A stretch of DNA of 19,037 nt from UMGS1002 sp050309735 (GCA_050309735.1 JBNRMS010000055.1:1-19037); one strand, 5' to 3'. Shown: positions 1-7,808, counted from the stretch's first letter. Numbers and translations are program-made. Notes: generated by a model from the sequence alone, not told the origin.

Positions 1-8
1 TTGCTCAT
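1..8 (-). CDS. Possible 5' end of a divergent gene at the left edge
   Basis: On the minus strand an ATG at 8-6 opens a frame that leaves the window after three codons. A GGAAGG Shine-Dalgarno-like site lies at 20-15, six bases before it, and a promoter-like pair lies further upstream (36-64). Nothing can be said about the product. The competing reading is that the left edge is the 3' end of a plus-strand gene: two plus frames stay open from base 1 until stops at 61-63 and 116-118, and a plus-strand terminator follows at 159. Confidence 0.25.
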
Positions 9-35
9 ACCATACCTTCCGCTGTCCTTGGCTTT

Positions 36-64
36 ATTATACATTATAGCAGGAGTTTCGTAAA
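36..64 (-). promoter_or_regulatory. Candidate minus-strand SigA promoter
   Basis: Read on the minus strand, TTTACG (64-59) and a perfect TATAAT (41-36) are separated by 17 bases. Transcription would start near 29 and run off the left edge, matching the possible start codon at 8-6. A second TATAAT (48-43) overlaps but has no good -35 partner. Confidence 0.4.
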
Positions 65-158
65 TACGACATCAGAAGGGGCTTTTGGTCGTTTTGCTCG
101 TTTTTCAGCTTTGTGCTGAATAGTTACAATTAAAATTATAAAAAGTTTTAAAATACAG

Positions 159-189
159 AGGCGCTGTAAAAAAGATACGGCGCCTTTTT
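159..189 (+). terminator. Intrinsic terminator with no visible plus-strand gene
   Basis: Arms 159-168 and 176-185 form a 10-base stem (one G-U pair) with a 7-base A-rich loop, followed by a run of T to 189. The minus-strand tail is poorer in U, so it acts mainly on plus-strand transcripts. No plus-strand gene is seen between base 1 and here, so it may end a gene mostly outside the window or a short RNA. Confidence 0.75.
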
Positions 190-309
190 CGACCGGTTAA
201 GTATTGAATTTATGAGGGCGGGAAGAATAAGTTTGGTCAAATACTGTATAAAACATCTTAAAATATGCCTGTTTGAGCAAAAAATATAAACAATATCACA
301 AAATCATAA
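190..309. other. AT-rich intergenic stretch, no gene seen
   Basis: No coding frame, RNA gene or convincing promoter is visible between the terminator ending at 189 and the -35 box at 310. The sequence is AT-rich, as is usual upstream of a strong promoter. Confidence 0.6.
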
Positions 310-338
310 TTGACAAAGGAAATAATGGCTGTTATAAT
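310..338 (+). promoter_or_regulatory. Consensus SigA promoter of the first SBP gene
   Basis: TTGACA (310-315) and TATAAT (333-338) match both consensus hexamers exactly with a 17-base spacer, and the flanks are AT-rich. The predicted start near 345 gives a leader of about 60 bases before the ATG at 404. A perfect consensus promoter suggests a very highly expressed gene, as expected for an abundant surface solute-binding protein. Confidence 0.88.
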
Positions 339-368
339 ATTAGTAACTGTTATTATTTATAAATATGC

Positions 369-406
369 AAGGAGGAAGTTCGCCAAATGCGAACGCTGAT
401 ACAATG
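369..406 (+). promoter_or_regulatory. Shine-Dalgarno, hairpin, then start codon
   Basis: A strong AAGGAGG lies at 369-375, but the start codon that gives a proper lipoprotein signal peptide is ATG 404-406, 28 bases downstream. Between them GTTCGC (378-383) and GCGAAC (389-394) form a perfect 6-base stem with a 5-base loop. Folding out the hairpin leaves an effective spacing of about 11 bases. An out-of-frame ATG at 387, inside the hairpin, would encode only 13 residues before a stop at 426-428. The ATG at 365 lacks any upstream Shine-Dalgarno site. Confidence 0.6.
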
Positions 407-1924
407 GAGAAGAAAATCAGGCTTATAGCGCTTATATCCGCGCTACTTATGGTAATGGCTGTTTTCTCGGCTTGCGGCAACCCCGACGAGGGCGAGGACG
501 ATACCACTGCTCCCACTACCGGACTGGTAGAAGACACCGAAGACGACGATGTCGACGCTCAAGGCTTTAAGAAGGATAATCTTCCGGCCGATCTTGATTA
601 CAAAAATGCCAAGGTAAATGTGCTTTACTGGCTTGATGTTGAGCGGCCTGAATTTGAGGTCGAAAAGATCACCGGGGATATTGTCGGCGACGCGATTTAC
701 AATCGGAACCTTGCCATTGAGGATCGCCTTGGCGTTGATCTTGTTTTTGTCGGAGAGAATGGAAACAACTCAAATCGAGCCGGCTTTGTTAACAAAGTAG
801 CAACAAGCTTCAAGGCGGGCGACAGATCATATGATCTTATCGCAACTTATAGTCGCAGCGCCGGAATGCTTGCCATTCAGGGATACCTTGCCGACCTTTA
901 TGCGATTGAGGACAGCTATATCGATGAATCTATGCCCTGGTGGCCCGAATCGATAGTTTCAACAATGGGAATTGGCGAATCTCTTTATTATATCTCGGGA
1001 GACGCGTCGACAAACACCCTGCACTTCATGTACACAATTTATTATAACAAAGACCTCATTACAAACCTTGAACTGACCGATCCGACAGAGCACGTCTTAA
1101 ACCACACCTGGACGCTTGACACGCTCATAGAGATGACCTCGAACACCTACACCGACCTTGACGCTGACGGCAGGGTCTCGGAGGGCGATTTCTACGGATT
1201 TACCACTATCTACTACGGCTGCGACGCCTTCTACACAGGTTCAAACCTTAAGCTTATCGAACGCACAGAAGACGATGACCTGCTTAAGATATCCGACGAC
1301 TACTTCTCGGAAAAAACCATAAACCTTGTCGACAAGCTCGGCGCATGGCTGACAAAAGGCGATTGCTATGTCAGCCGCTCGGGTGCTGCCGTCTCTTTCG
1401 CGGTGCCCTTTGTCAACGGAAATGCTCTTTTCTGCCAGAACAGAGTTTACCTTGCCGATAATATGCACTCCAGCGGGCTTAACGCCGTTGAGTGGAAATA
1501 CGGACTTGTCCCGACTCCGCTTCACGACGAGTCGCAAGAGGATTATATCACAGTTATCGGCAATCCCTTCACGCTTTATGGTATAATGACAGACTGCACC
1601 TATCAGAGCATGGTCACCGCCGTTATCGAGTGCTGGGGTAGCGAGGCATACCGCCGCACAACACCCGCTCTCTTTGAGACGAATATGAAATATAAGTACT
1701 CACAGGAAGAAATCTCGGCTAAGATGTTTGATATTCTGAGAACCACCTCGTCCTTTGACCAGGGAAGAATATTCTCAAACGATATGTCCTATATGAGCGA
1801 GCTACCGAGCAAAGCTATGACCGATGGAGGCTCATGGGCAACGATGATGAAGAGCTACGAGAGAGTGCTTACAAATCAGATTGCAAAAATCAGAGACTCC
1901 TTCCAGAAAATCCAGGGTCAATAA
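404..1924 (+). CDS. Extracellular solute-binding lipoprotein (ABC sugar/oligosaccharide type)
   Basis: This is a predicted 506-residue lipoprotein that binds a carbohydrate-like solute outside the membrane for an ABC importer. Residues 1-24 form a signal peptide (KK near the N-terminus, hydrophobic core, FSAC lipobox with C24). An acidic, low-complexity linker follows, typical of the tether of SBPs in Clostridia. Residues 251-262 (D251, D253, D255, G256, D262) match a dockerin/EF-hand calcium loop. The protein resembles the two SBPs at 7809 and 9441 along its length (shared GD.IGD.IY.RN, PWWP and ISGD-type segments), so they are paralogs. The gene has its own consensus promoter and terminator, so it is transcribed alone. 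No permease or ATPase lies next to it. ATG 404 is preferred over ATG 365, which would put 13 polar residues before the signal peptide. The ligand is unknown. Confidence 0.88.
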   Translation: MEKKIRLIALISALLMVMAVFSACGNPDEGEDDTTAPTTGLVEDTEDDDVDAQGFKKDNLPADLDYKNAKVNVLYWLDVERPEFEVEKITGDIVGDAIYNRNLAIEDRLGVDLVFVGENGNNSNRAGFVNKVATSFKAGDRSYDLIATYSRSAGMLAIQGYLADLYAIEDSYIDESMPWWPESIVSTMGIGESLYYISGDASTNTLHFMYTIYYNKDLITNLELTDPTEHVLNHTWTLDTLIEMTSNTYTDLDADGRVSEGDFYGFTTIYYGCDAFYTGSNLKLIERTEDDDLLKISDDYFSEKTINLVDKLGAWLTKGDCYVSRSGAAVSFAVPFVNGNALFCQNRVYLADNMHSSGLNAVEWKYGLVPTPLHDESQEDYITVIGNPFTLYGIMTDCTYQSMVTAVIECWGSEAYRRTTPALFETNMKYKYSQEEISAKMFDILRTTSSFDQGRIFSNDMSYMSELPSKAMTDGGSWATMMKSYERVLTNQIAKIRDSFQKIQGQ

Positions 1925-1937
1925 TAGCAGCCCGGAT

Positions 1938-1970
1938 AAACAAGCCCTCCGGAAACCGGAGGGCTTGTTT
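1938..1970 (+). terminator. Strong intrinsic terminator after the first SBP gene
   Basis: CAAGCCCTCCGG (1941-1952) pairs perfectly with 1956-1967 around an AAA loop. Flanking AAA and TTT extend the stem to 15 pairs. It begins 14 bases after the stop codon and separates this gene from the following operon. Confidence 0.92.
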
Positions 1971-1990
1971 AACATTTGTACAATATAGTA

Positions 1991-2019
1991 TTTACAAATT
2001 TCAATGTTTATTATATAAT
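1991..2019 (+). promoter_or_regulatory. SigA promoter of the GH2-to-SBP operon
   Basis: TTTACA (1991-1996), a 17-base spacer and TATAAT (2014-2019) make a near-consensus promoter, with transcription expected near 2026. It lies between the preceding terminator and the GH2 gene and is the only good promoter I see before 10940 on the plus strand. Confidence 0.8.
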
Positions 2020-2043
2020 TTATTTGGTGTGATTAAATTTATA

Positions 2044-2061
2044 GTGCATAGATTTATGCAC
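2044..2061 (+). promoter_or_regulatory. Perfect palindrome in the operon leader, possible operator
   Basis: GTGCATA (2044-2050) and TATGCAC (2055-2061) are perfect inverted arms around GATT. The dyad sits about 18-35 bases after the predicted transcription start and ends 15 bases before the Shine-Dalgarno site, a typical place for a repressor operator. It does not match the usual LacI-family or catabolite-response half sites. It could also act as an RNA hairpin in the leader. Confidence 0.45.
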
Positions 2062-2091
2062 ATGATTATAAGAGCTAAGGAGTAATTGTTT

Positions 2092-3789
2092 ATGAGCCTT
2101 CCGCGTTCGGAATATCCGAGGCCGAATTTTCGCAGGGGCCGTTGGCTTTGCCTTAACGGTGAGTGGGAATATGAAACAGACAGAGCCATGTCGGGGCGGG
2201 AGAGGCGTCTTTATGAAGCCGATTCGCTCCCCGAGAGAATAATCGTTCCCTTTTGCCGCGAGAGCGAATTGTCGGGTATCGGGGATAAAGACTTTTGTGA
2301 GTGCGTTTGGTATAGAAAAAGCGTGAGACTGCCCGAAGGCTGGCTTGGCGGCGGGCGGAGAATCCTGCTTCATATCGGCGCGTGCGACTGGAAAAGCGAG
2401 GTCTGGGTCAACGGCAGACCGGCCGGAGAGCATATCGGCGGTTTTGTTGCCTTCTCATTTGACATAACCGAGCATCTAAGAGACGGCGAAAATATTATCA
2501 CAATCCGCGCCGAGGACAGAGTTCGCTCGGGGCGGCAGCCGGGCGGCAAGCAGTCGCATAAATATGAATCTTACGGTTGCTTCTATACACGCACAACCGG
2601 TATCTGGCAGACTGTCTGGCTTGAGAATCTTCCGGCGGGATATATAAAAAGCGTTAAATATTATCCCGATATAAAAAACCGCAAGCTGACAATCGAAGCG
2701 TTCTGCGTCGGCTGCGACGGGCAGACAATCATTGCCGAGACACGCTACAAGGGAGAGCCGACCGGCGCTGCTGGAGCGATTGTCTCAGGCGGTCGTGCGC
2801 TTTTCGAGATTAAGCTCTTTGAGCTTCACCTGTGGGAGGTGGGCTGCGGGCGGCTATATGATGTTAAGCTCAAGGTCGGCGCCGACGCGGTAGACAGCTA
2901 TTTCGGTATGCGCGAGGTGTGGGCTGAGAACGGAATAATGCTTATCAACGGCAAAAAGATTTTTCAGCGGCTTGTGCTCGATCAAGGGTTTTACCCCGAC
3001 GGAATCTACACCGCGCGAGAGGACGGTGAGCTTGTCGCCGACATTGAGCGCTCGCTTGCCTGCGGCTTTAACGGCGCAAGGCTGCACCAGAAGGTTTTTG
3101 AACCCCGCTTTCTTTATCACTGCGACAGAATGGGATATATCGTCTGGGGCGAGCATGCAAACTGGGGACTTGACATATCAAAACCCGAGGCGTGGGGCGC
3201 GTTTATCCCCGAGTGGCTTGAAATAGTCGAGCGTGATTTTAATAACCCCTCGATTGTCGGCTGGTGCCCGCTCAACGAAACACAGCAGAATCAAAACACC
3301 CAATTTGTAAAGACGCTCTTTGAACTGACAAAGGCGCTCGACCCAACAAGGCTCTATATAGATGCGTCGGGCTGGACGCATGTTCCGGGCGTTGGCGATA
3401 TAGTCGACTGTCACGATTACGACCAGAATCCCGAAACCTTCCGCGCGCGCTATGAGGCGCTTGCCGCCGGCGAGCCGATTGTCAATAAGCGCAATCCCCA
3501 CCCGATACATCCCACATTTGTCAGCGAATACGGCGGGATACGCTGGGCAGAGGGCAAGGAAGGATGGGGTTACGGAGAGGCGCCGCGCACAGGCGAGGAA
3601 TTTATCGAGAGATTCCGAGCGCTCTCTGAGGCGATTCTTGAGAATCCCATTATGGGGGGACTTTGCTATACGCAGCTGACCGACGTTGAGCAGGAGGTCA
3701 ACGGCCTCTACACATATGACAGAAAACCCAAATTCGACCCGGCCATTCTTCGCGAGATTCTGACTCAGAGGGCCGCGATTGAAGGATAG
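2092..3789 (+). CDS. Glycoside hydrolase family 2 (beta-galactosidase/beta-glucuronidase-like)
   Basis: Predicted 565-residue retaining beta-glycosidase. The order is that of GH2: an N-terminal jelly-roll sugar-binding domain (about 10-165, with LNGEWEY and WVNG motifs), an Ig-like domain (about 170-265), then a TIM barrel. The catalytic acid/base is E396 in the LNE motif and the nucleophile E479 in SEYGG; their spacing of 83 residues fits the family. There is no signal peptide, so it acts in the cytoplasm on imported glycosides. Its length is close to beta-glucuronidases, but the position before the conserved DRKPK reads NGLYTY instead of the NxK carboxylate-binding motif, so a glucuronide substrate is unlikely. 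ATG 2092 is preferred over TTG 2086 because AAGGAG (2077-2082) is 9 bases from the ATG and only 3 from the TTG. First gene of the operon; 27 bases separate it from the dehydrogenase. Confidence 0.92.
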   Translation: MSLPRSEYPRPNFRRGRWLCLNGEWEYETDRAMSGRERRLYEADSLPERIIVPFCRESELSGIGDKDFCECVWYRKSVRLPEGWLGGGRRILLHIGACDWKSEVWVNGRPAGEHIGGFVAFSFDITEHLRDGENIITIRAEDRVRSGRQPGGKQSHKYESYGCFYTRTTGIWQTVWLENLPAGYIKSVKYYPDIKNRKLTIEAFCVGCDGQTIIAETRYKGEPTGAAGAIVSGGRALFEIKLFELHLWEVGCGRLYDVKLKVGADAVDSYFGMREVWAENGIMLINGKKIFQRLVLDQGFYPDGIYTAREDGELVADIERSLACGFNGARLHQKVFEPRFLYHCDRMGYIVWGEHANWGLDISKPEAWGAFIPEWLEIVERDFNNPSIVGWCPLNETQQNQNTQFVKTLFELTKALDPTRLYIDASGWTHVPGVGDIVDCHDYDQNPETFRARYEALAAGEPIVNKRNPHPIHPTFVSEYGGIRWAEGKEGWGYGEAPRTGEEFIERFRALSEAILENPIMGGLCYTQLTDVEQEVNGLYTYDRKPKFDPAILREILTQRAAIEG

Positions 3790-3816
3790 AGTAAGATTTA
3801 GATTCAGGAAAGAAAC

Positions 3817-4824
3817 ATGGAAATGATGAATGCGGCCGTGCTTCGGTCGATTGGTGATTTGAGATACGAGAGAGTGCCAAAGCCCGAGCGAAGGCCGGGC
3901 GAGGTGCTCATTAGGGTGATGGCCTGCGGAGTTTGCGGCTCGGACATACCAAGGGTTTATGAAAAGGGTACATACCGTTTTCCTACAATACCGGGGCATG
4001 AATTTTCCGGTTTGATAGTCGAGACAGACGAGGAGCACAAGGAGCTTGTCGGGCGGCGGGCGGCGGTTTTTCCGCTGATACCCTGCCGGGTTTGCCAGTC
4101 TTGCGAGATTGGCGAATATGCAAACTGCTCGGATTATGATTATTACGGCTCGCGGAGAGACGGCGCATTTGCCGAGTATATCTCGGTTGACGAGCGCAAT
4201 CTCATTCTGATGCCCGACAGCCTTTCATATGCCTGCGCCTCGCTGGCAGAACCGGGTGCGGTTGCCCGCGCGGCGGTGCGCCGGATGGAGGTGGGGCTCG
4301 GAGATACGGCGGTGGTCTTTGGTGCCGGCCCTATCGGGCTTATTGCGGCTCAGTGGCTCAAGAAGGCGGGGGCGGGATGTGTTCGGATTGTTGACATCAG
4401 CGACGAGAAGATAGCATTTGCCGAAAAATTCGGATTTTTACCCTATGACAAGTCTCGGGACGGCAGAGCAGACTGTGTGCTCGAGGGAACCGGCGCCTCG
4501 GCGGCGCTCGGAAATGCAATACTTGCGCTCAAACCCAAGGGGCGTCTTGTGCTTATGGGAAATCCCGCGCAGGATATGACGATATCTCAGTCCACCTACT
4601 CGCAGATACTCCGCCGCGAGATAATTATGAGAGGGACATGGAACTCCTCTTACAACAGAGTGATTAACGACTGGGCCGAAACGGTGAGCGCGATGGCCTC
4701 GGGCGAGATAAAATATGAGGAACTGATAACCCACCGATATCCCCTCTCAAAAATCAATGAGGCGCTCGGTATGATGCGCGGCCGGCGGGAATTCTATACT
4801 AAAGTGACGATAACAAATGAATGA
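3817..4824 (+). CDS. Zinc-dependent medium-chain dehydrogenase (sugar alcohol/polyol type)
   Basis: Predicted 335-residue NAD(P)-dependent alcohol dehydrogenase. Catalytic zinc ligands are C40 (GVCGSD), H61-E62 (PGHE) and E145 (LAEP). The structural zinc lobe is intact, with C90, C93, C96 and C104 in the canonical spacing. The Rossmann nucleotide-binding motif GAGPIG is at 169-174. The overall pattern is closest in my reading to the galactitol-1-phosphate/sorbitol dehydrogenase branch, but the substrate cannot be set from sequence alone. AGGAA at 3806-3810 lies six bases before ATG 3817. Further in-frame ATGs at 3823 and 3826 are worse placed. Its position right after the GH2 gene suggests it oxidises the released sugar or a derived polyol. 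Confidence 0.9.
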   Translation: MEMMNAAVLRSIGDLRYERVPKPERRPGEVLIRVMACGVCGSDIPRVYEKGTYRFPTIPGHEFSGLIVETDEEHKELVGRRAAVFPLIPCRVCQSCEIGEYANCSDYDYYGSRRDGAFAEYISVDERNLILMPDSLSYACASLAEPGAVARAAVRRMEVGLGDTAVVFGAGPIGLIAAQWLKKAGAGCVRIVDISDEKIAFAEKFGFLPYDKSRDGRADCVLEGTGASAALGNAILALKPKGRLVLMGNPAQDMTISQSTYSQILRREIIMRGTWNSSYNRVINDWAETVSAMASGEIKYEELITHRYPLSKINEALGMMRGRREFYTKVTITNE

Positions 4825-4948
4825 TGCTGATTCCCGGTTAAAAACCGGGAGAGAGACCAGAGAGACTGCCGCGACAGGTGCTGCGGCAGGATGAGCTTAA
4901 TTGATGCAAAGAGCATCAAAAGCAATCTTGAAAGGAAGGGCTATATTG
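4825..4948 (+). promoter_or_regulatory. Structured intercistronic region with three consecutive hairpins
   Basis: Three perfect stems occupy this 124-base gap. TCCCGGTT/AACCGGGA (4832-4839 and 4843-4850) has a 3-base loop. CTGCCGC/GCGGCAG (4866-4872 and 4883-4889) has a 10-base loop. TTGATGC/GCATCAA (4901-4907 and 4913-4919) has a 5-base loop. None is followed by a T run, so they are not intrinsic terminators. TGATGC at 4822-4827, overlapping the previous stop codon, could compete for the same GCATCA arm. Likely roles are mRNA processing or stabilisation, or a cis-regulatory RNA. Confidence 0.55.
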
Positions 4949-6811
4949 ATGACACTAAGAAGAAACGGGCTGCGAAGCGTTGAACATGATGTCGATTTTT
5001 GCGTGATCGGCGGCGGTCTTTCGGGTATGTTTGCGGCGATTTCGGCCGCCCGGGAGGGAGCGCGCGTTTTGCTCATGCAGGACAGACCCGTGCTCGGCGG
5101 AAACGCATCAAGCGAGATACGGATGTGGGTGCGCGGCGCGGCAGGCTCCAAAGATCAGTTTATGAATCTTAACAAACGCGAAACCGGACTTATCTCCGAG
5201 CTTGAGGAAAAGAATATTTATATTAATCCCACGCTCAACTATTCAATCTGGGACGGCGTCCTCTGGAACATGGTGAAATCTGAAGAAAATATCACTCTGC
5301 TTCTTAACTGCTCCTGCGCCGACGCAAAAACCGAGGGGAGCAGAATAGTCTCTGTTAAGGGCTGGCAGCTCACAACTTACACCTGGCACACTGTTCGCGC
5401 GAAATATTTTGCCGACTGCTCGGGAGACTCAATCCTTGCCACCCTCACAGGCGCCCTCTTTACCGTCGGCCGCGAGGGAAATGACGAATACGGTGAGACG
5501 ATAGGGCCGCCTGTGGGCGACCGCCGAACGATGGGGATGTCCTGCCTTATACAGGCGCGCGAGACCGACCACCCCGTGGAATTCCGGGCGCCCGAGTGGG
5601 CGAATGTGTATGAAGATGAATCATATTTTGAGTATGTGAAAAATGAGAGCTCCTCGGGGCAGCTCACCTGCTCGCCCGAGGCTATGAAGAAGGCAAATAA
5701 AATCACGCGCACGCATCGGCTCGGAACCGACCAAACAAACTTCTGGTGGATTGAGCTTGGCGGCGAGGACGACAGCATACATGACACCGAGGAGATACGC
5801 GATAAACTAATAAAAATTGCATACGGTGTTTGGGACCACATAAAGAATCGCGGCGACCACGGCGCCGAGAATTGGGAGCTTGAATGGGTGGGCTTTCTGC
5901 CCGGCAAGCGCGAGAGCCGCCGCTATATCGGTCCCTATGTTCTCACCCAGAACGATATTGAATCGGGAGGCGCGTTTGACGATATAGTAGCCTACGGCGG
6001 CTGGCCGATGGACGACCACAATCCCGCGGGCTTCAACACAAAAATCACCGACCCGCCCTCGCTCCTTCACCCGACCCCCTCGCCCTACGGCATACCATAC
6101 CGAGTGCTTTACTCAAAAAACATAGAAAACCTCTTTTTCGCCGGGCGCAATATCAGCGCCACACACGCGGCCATGTCCTCAACCCGGGTTATGGGAACCT
6201 GCTCGGTGCTCGGTCAGGCGATGGGAACGGCGGCCGGAATTTGCGTTGCGCGCGAAATTCTCCCCGGTGAGCTTTATCCGACATATGTTGGTGAGCTTCA
6301 AGAAAAGCTTGAGGACGCCGGGTGCTGGCTGCCCGGCCGCGCTCGCAGGATACCCGAGCTGTCGCAAAGGGCGCGTCTGAATTTAACCAATGCCGAGCGC
6401 GCTATTCTTGAGAACGGACACGAGCGCCCGATTGATGGGCGGGACAACTTTATCACCCTGCCCCTTGGCGGCGAGATAAGGTTCAGCTTCGATAATCCCG
6501 AGAAGATTGAGGAACTTCGCATGGTTATAGACCCGGATTTCTCGCGCAAAACTGTAACGCCAAACAAAAAAATGCGTACCTTTGCGATGAAATCGTCGAT
6601 GGGGCTTGATTTCGTGCCTTTGAAGGTTGCCGCAACGCTGGTGAAGTCGTTTGAGGTCTTTGCAGATGGAGAAAAGATATATTCAACCGACAATTGCCAC
6701 AACTCGCTTGTCCGGCTTAAAATTGCGAGGAGTGCGCGCGAGCTGAGGGTTAAATTCAAAGAAACGTGGGGGGGAGATGAGGTGCGGATTTATTCTTGCG
6801 ACATAAAATAA
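4949..6811 (+). CDS. FAD-dependent oxidoreductase (FAD_oxidored-like) with C-terminal beta domain
   Basis: Predicted 620-residue flavoprotein. The dinucleotide-binding motif GGGLSG is at 21-26, followed by the RPVLGGNAS segment (46-54), ADCSGD (155-160), and the family-typical NLFFAGRNISATH (394-406) leading into RVMGTC...LGQAMG. These fit the FAD_oxidored (PF12831-type) family. Members are frequently linked to polysaccharide degradation in gut and environmental bacteria, but few have a known reaction. Residues of about 480-620 look like a beta-sandwich of the carbohydrate-binding (F5/8-like) kind. There is no signal peptide, so it is cytoplasmic. ATG 4949 is chosen because AAAGGAAGGG (4931-4940) lies eight bases before it; the earlier TTG 4901 and ATG 4904 fall inside a hairpin. 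It probably oxidises a sugar or glycoside in this pathway; that role is inferred. Confidence 0.85.
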   Translation: MTLRRNGLRSVEHDVDFCVIGGGLSGMFAAISAAREGARVLLMQDRPVLGGNASSEIRMWVRGAAGSKDQFMNLNKRETGLISELEEKNIYINPTLNYSIWDGVLWNMVKSEENITLLLNCSCADAKTEGSRIVSVKGWQLTTYTWHTVRAKYFADCSGDSILATLTGALFTVGREGNDEYGETIGPPVGDRRTMGMSCLIQARETDHPVEFRAPEWANVYEDESYFEYVKNESSSGQLTCSPEAMKKANKITRTHRLGTDQTNFWWIELGGEDDSIHDTEEIRDKLIKIAYGVWDHIKNRGDHGAENWELEWVGFLPGKRESRRYIGPYVLTQNDIESGGAFDDIVAYGGWPMDDHNPAGFNTKITDPPSLLHPTPSPYGIPYRVLYSKNIENLFFAGRNISATHAAMSSTRVMGTCSVLGQAMGTAAGICVAREILPGELYPTYVGELQEKLEDAGCWLPGRARRIPELSQRARLNLTNAERAILENGHERPIDGRDNFITLPLGGEIRFSFDNPEKIEELRMVIDPDFSRKTVTPNKKMRTFAMKSSMGLDFVPLKVAATLVKSFEVFADGEKIYSTDNCHNSLVRLKIARSARELRVKFKETWGGDEVRIYSCDIK

Positions 6812-6832
6812 TTAATAGATTAGGAGTAAAAT

Positions 6833-7717
6833 ATGCGTTTGTCAGTAATGACCAATCTGTTCTATGAGAACAGAGAGGACAGAAAAAACTATCTTAATTC
6901 GGTGAGAAAAACCCGCAAAGCAGGGTTTAGGGTTATGGATTTCAATATGTGCCCCTTCCAGCGCGAGGAAACCGAGCTGCTCGGCGATGATTGGGAATTT
7001 ATGGTCGACGAAATTGCAAATGAGGCGGCAAAGATTGGGGTTGAGTTCTCGCAGTCGCACCTTCCTTATCCGAAGGCGGCCTCAAGGCGCAAATCGGCAT
7101 TTGACAATGGTTGCGAGCAGAACGACCGCTTTATCTTCCTGACAGAGCGCGCCATACGCGTGAGCGCGATGCTCGGGGTTAAATGGGCGGTTGCTCACCC
7201 GGTTCAAGTTGCCGGGGAGGGCGAGCTTGATCGCGAGGCCGACATTGCGTACAATCACCTGATATACGATAAGTATGTCGAGCTGGCATCCTCGCTCGGC
7301 GTTGGAATCGCCTTTGAAAATATGGCGGATGTCGAGCTTACCCGCAGACGTTTCGGGGTTACGCCCGACGAGCTTAACGCTCTTATTGACTCTTTCGGCT
7401 CGGAATACGTTGCCGCCTGCTGGGATTTCGGGCACGGAAACCGTTCCTTTGCAGATCAGTCAAGCGTCCTAAAAAGGCTTGGCTCAAGATTGAGAGCCAC
7501 TCACCTTGATGATAACAGGGGAAAGGACGACCTTCACACAATCCCATACTTCGGCACTGTCGATTGGGGGAAGGTGATAGGGGCTCTGCGCGAGATAAAC
7601 TATCCGGGCGATCTTACCTATGAACTCAGCATATGCAAGAGAATGCCCCCCGAACTATTAGAGCCGACCGTTTTATATGCTCGTCAGGTTGGCGAATATC
7701 TTATTACAAAATTCTAA
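6833..7717 (+). CDS. Sugar-phosphate isomerase/epimerase-like TIM barrel
   Basis: Predicted 294-residue cytoplasmic protein of the xylose-isomerase-like/AP-endonuclease-2 TIM-barrel superfamily. The metal ligands expected for this fold are present: E162 (FENM), D198 with H201 (WDFGHG), H224 (THLDDN) and E264 (YELS). H76 and H122 sit on earlier strands. Members include ketose 3-epimerases, inosose isomerases, dehydratases and 3-keto-glycoside lyases, so the fold alone does not identify the reaction. TAGGAG (6821-6826) lies six bases before ATG 6833. It follows the flavoprotein gene after only 21 bases, so the two are probably co-translated and may act in sequence, with oxidation followed by isomerisation or cleavage of the keto sugar. 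Confidence 0.87.
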   Translation: MRLSVMTNLFYENREDRKNYLNSVRKTRKAGFRVMDFNMCPFQREETELLGDDWEFMVDEIANEAAKIGVEFSQSHLPYPKAASRRKSAFDNGCEQNDRFIFLTERAIRVSAMLGVKWAVAHPVQVAGEGELDREADIAYNHLIYDKYVELASSLGVGIAFENMADVELTRRRFGVTPDELNALIDSFGSEYVAACWDFGHGNRSFADQSSVLKRLGSRLRATHLDDNRGKDDLHTIPYFGTVDWGKVIGALREINYPGDLTYELSICKRMPPELLEPTVLYARQVGEYLITKF

Positions 7718-7808
7718 GTGACACAGCGTCCCGAAAAATAATATTCACTATATCAAGGAATCCTATAACATATAAACTTTAATCTATGGTAATGAAAGGA
7801 CACAGCAC
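7718..7808 (+). other. Gap between the isomerase-like gene and the second SBP gene
   Basis: This 91-base gap has no terminator hairpin and no convincing promoter. A TTCACT and two TATAA-like boxes are at wrong spacings. GACACAGC occurs at 7720-7727 and again at 7799-7806, probably by chance. The gap is compatible with read-through from the upstream genes. Confidence 0.45.

Noticed and set aside
101..120. Hairpin TTCAGC/GCTGAA as a terminator
   Set aside because: The 6-base stem is not followed by a T run on either strand.
365..403. Upstream ATG 365 as the start of the first SBP
   Set aside because: No Shine-Dalgarno site precedes it and the extra 13 residues would sit in front of a complete signal peptide; the AAGGAGG lies inside this extension.
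387..428. Short frame from ATG 387 (13 residues) as a leader peptide
   Set aside because: It has suitable spacing from the Shine-Dalgarno site, but the ATG is inside the hairpin and the peptide has no recognisable feature. A regulatory leader is possible but unsupported.
3178..4038. 286-codon minus-strand frame opposite the GH2 and dehydrogenase genes
   Set aside because: It is the long complementary shadow of two well-supported genes; it has no recognisable motifs or ribosome site.
5377..5907. 176-codon minus-strand frame opposite the flavoprotein gene
   Set aside because: Shadow of a gene with clear FAD motifs; Ser/Arg-rich composition typical of antisense reading.
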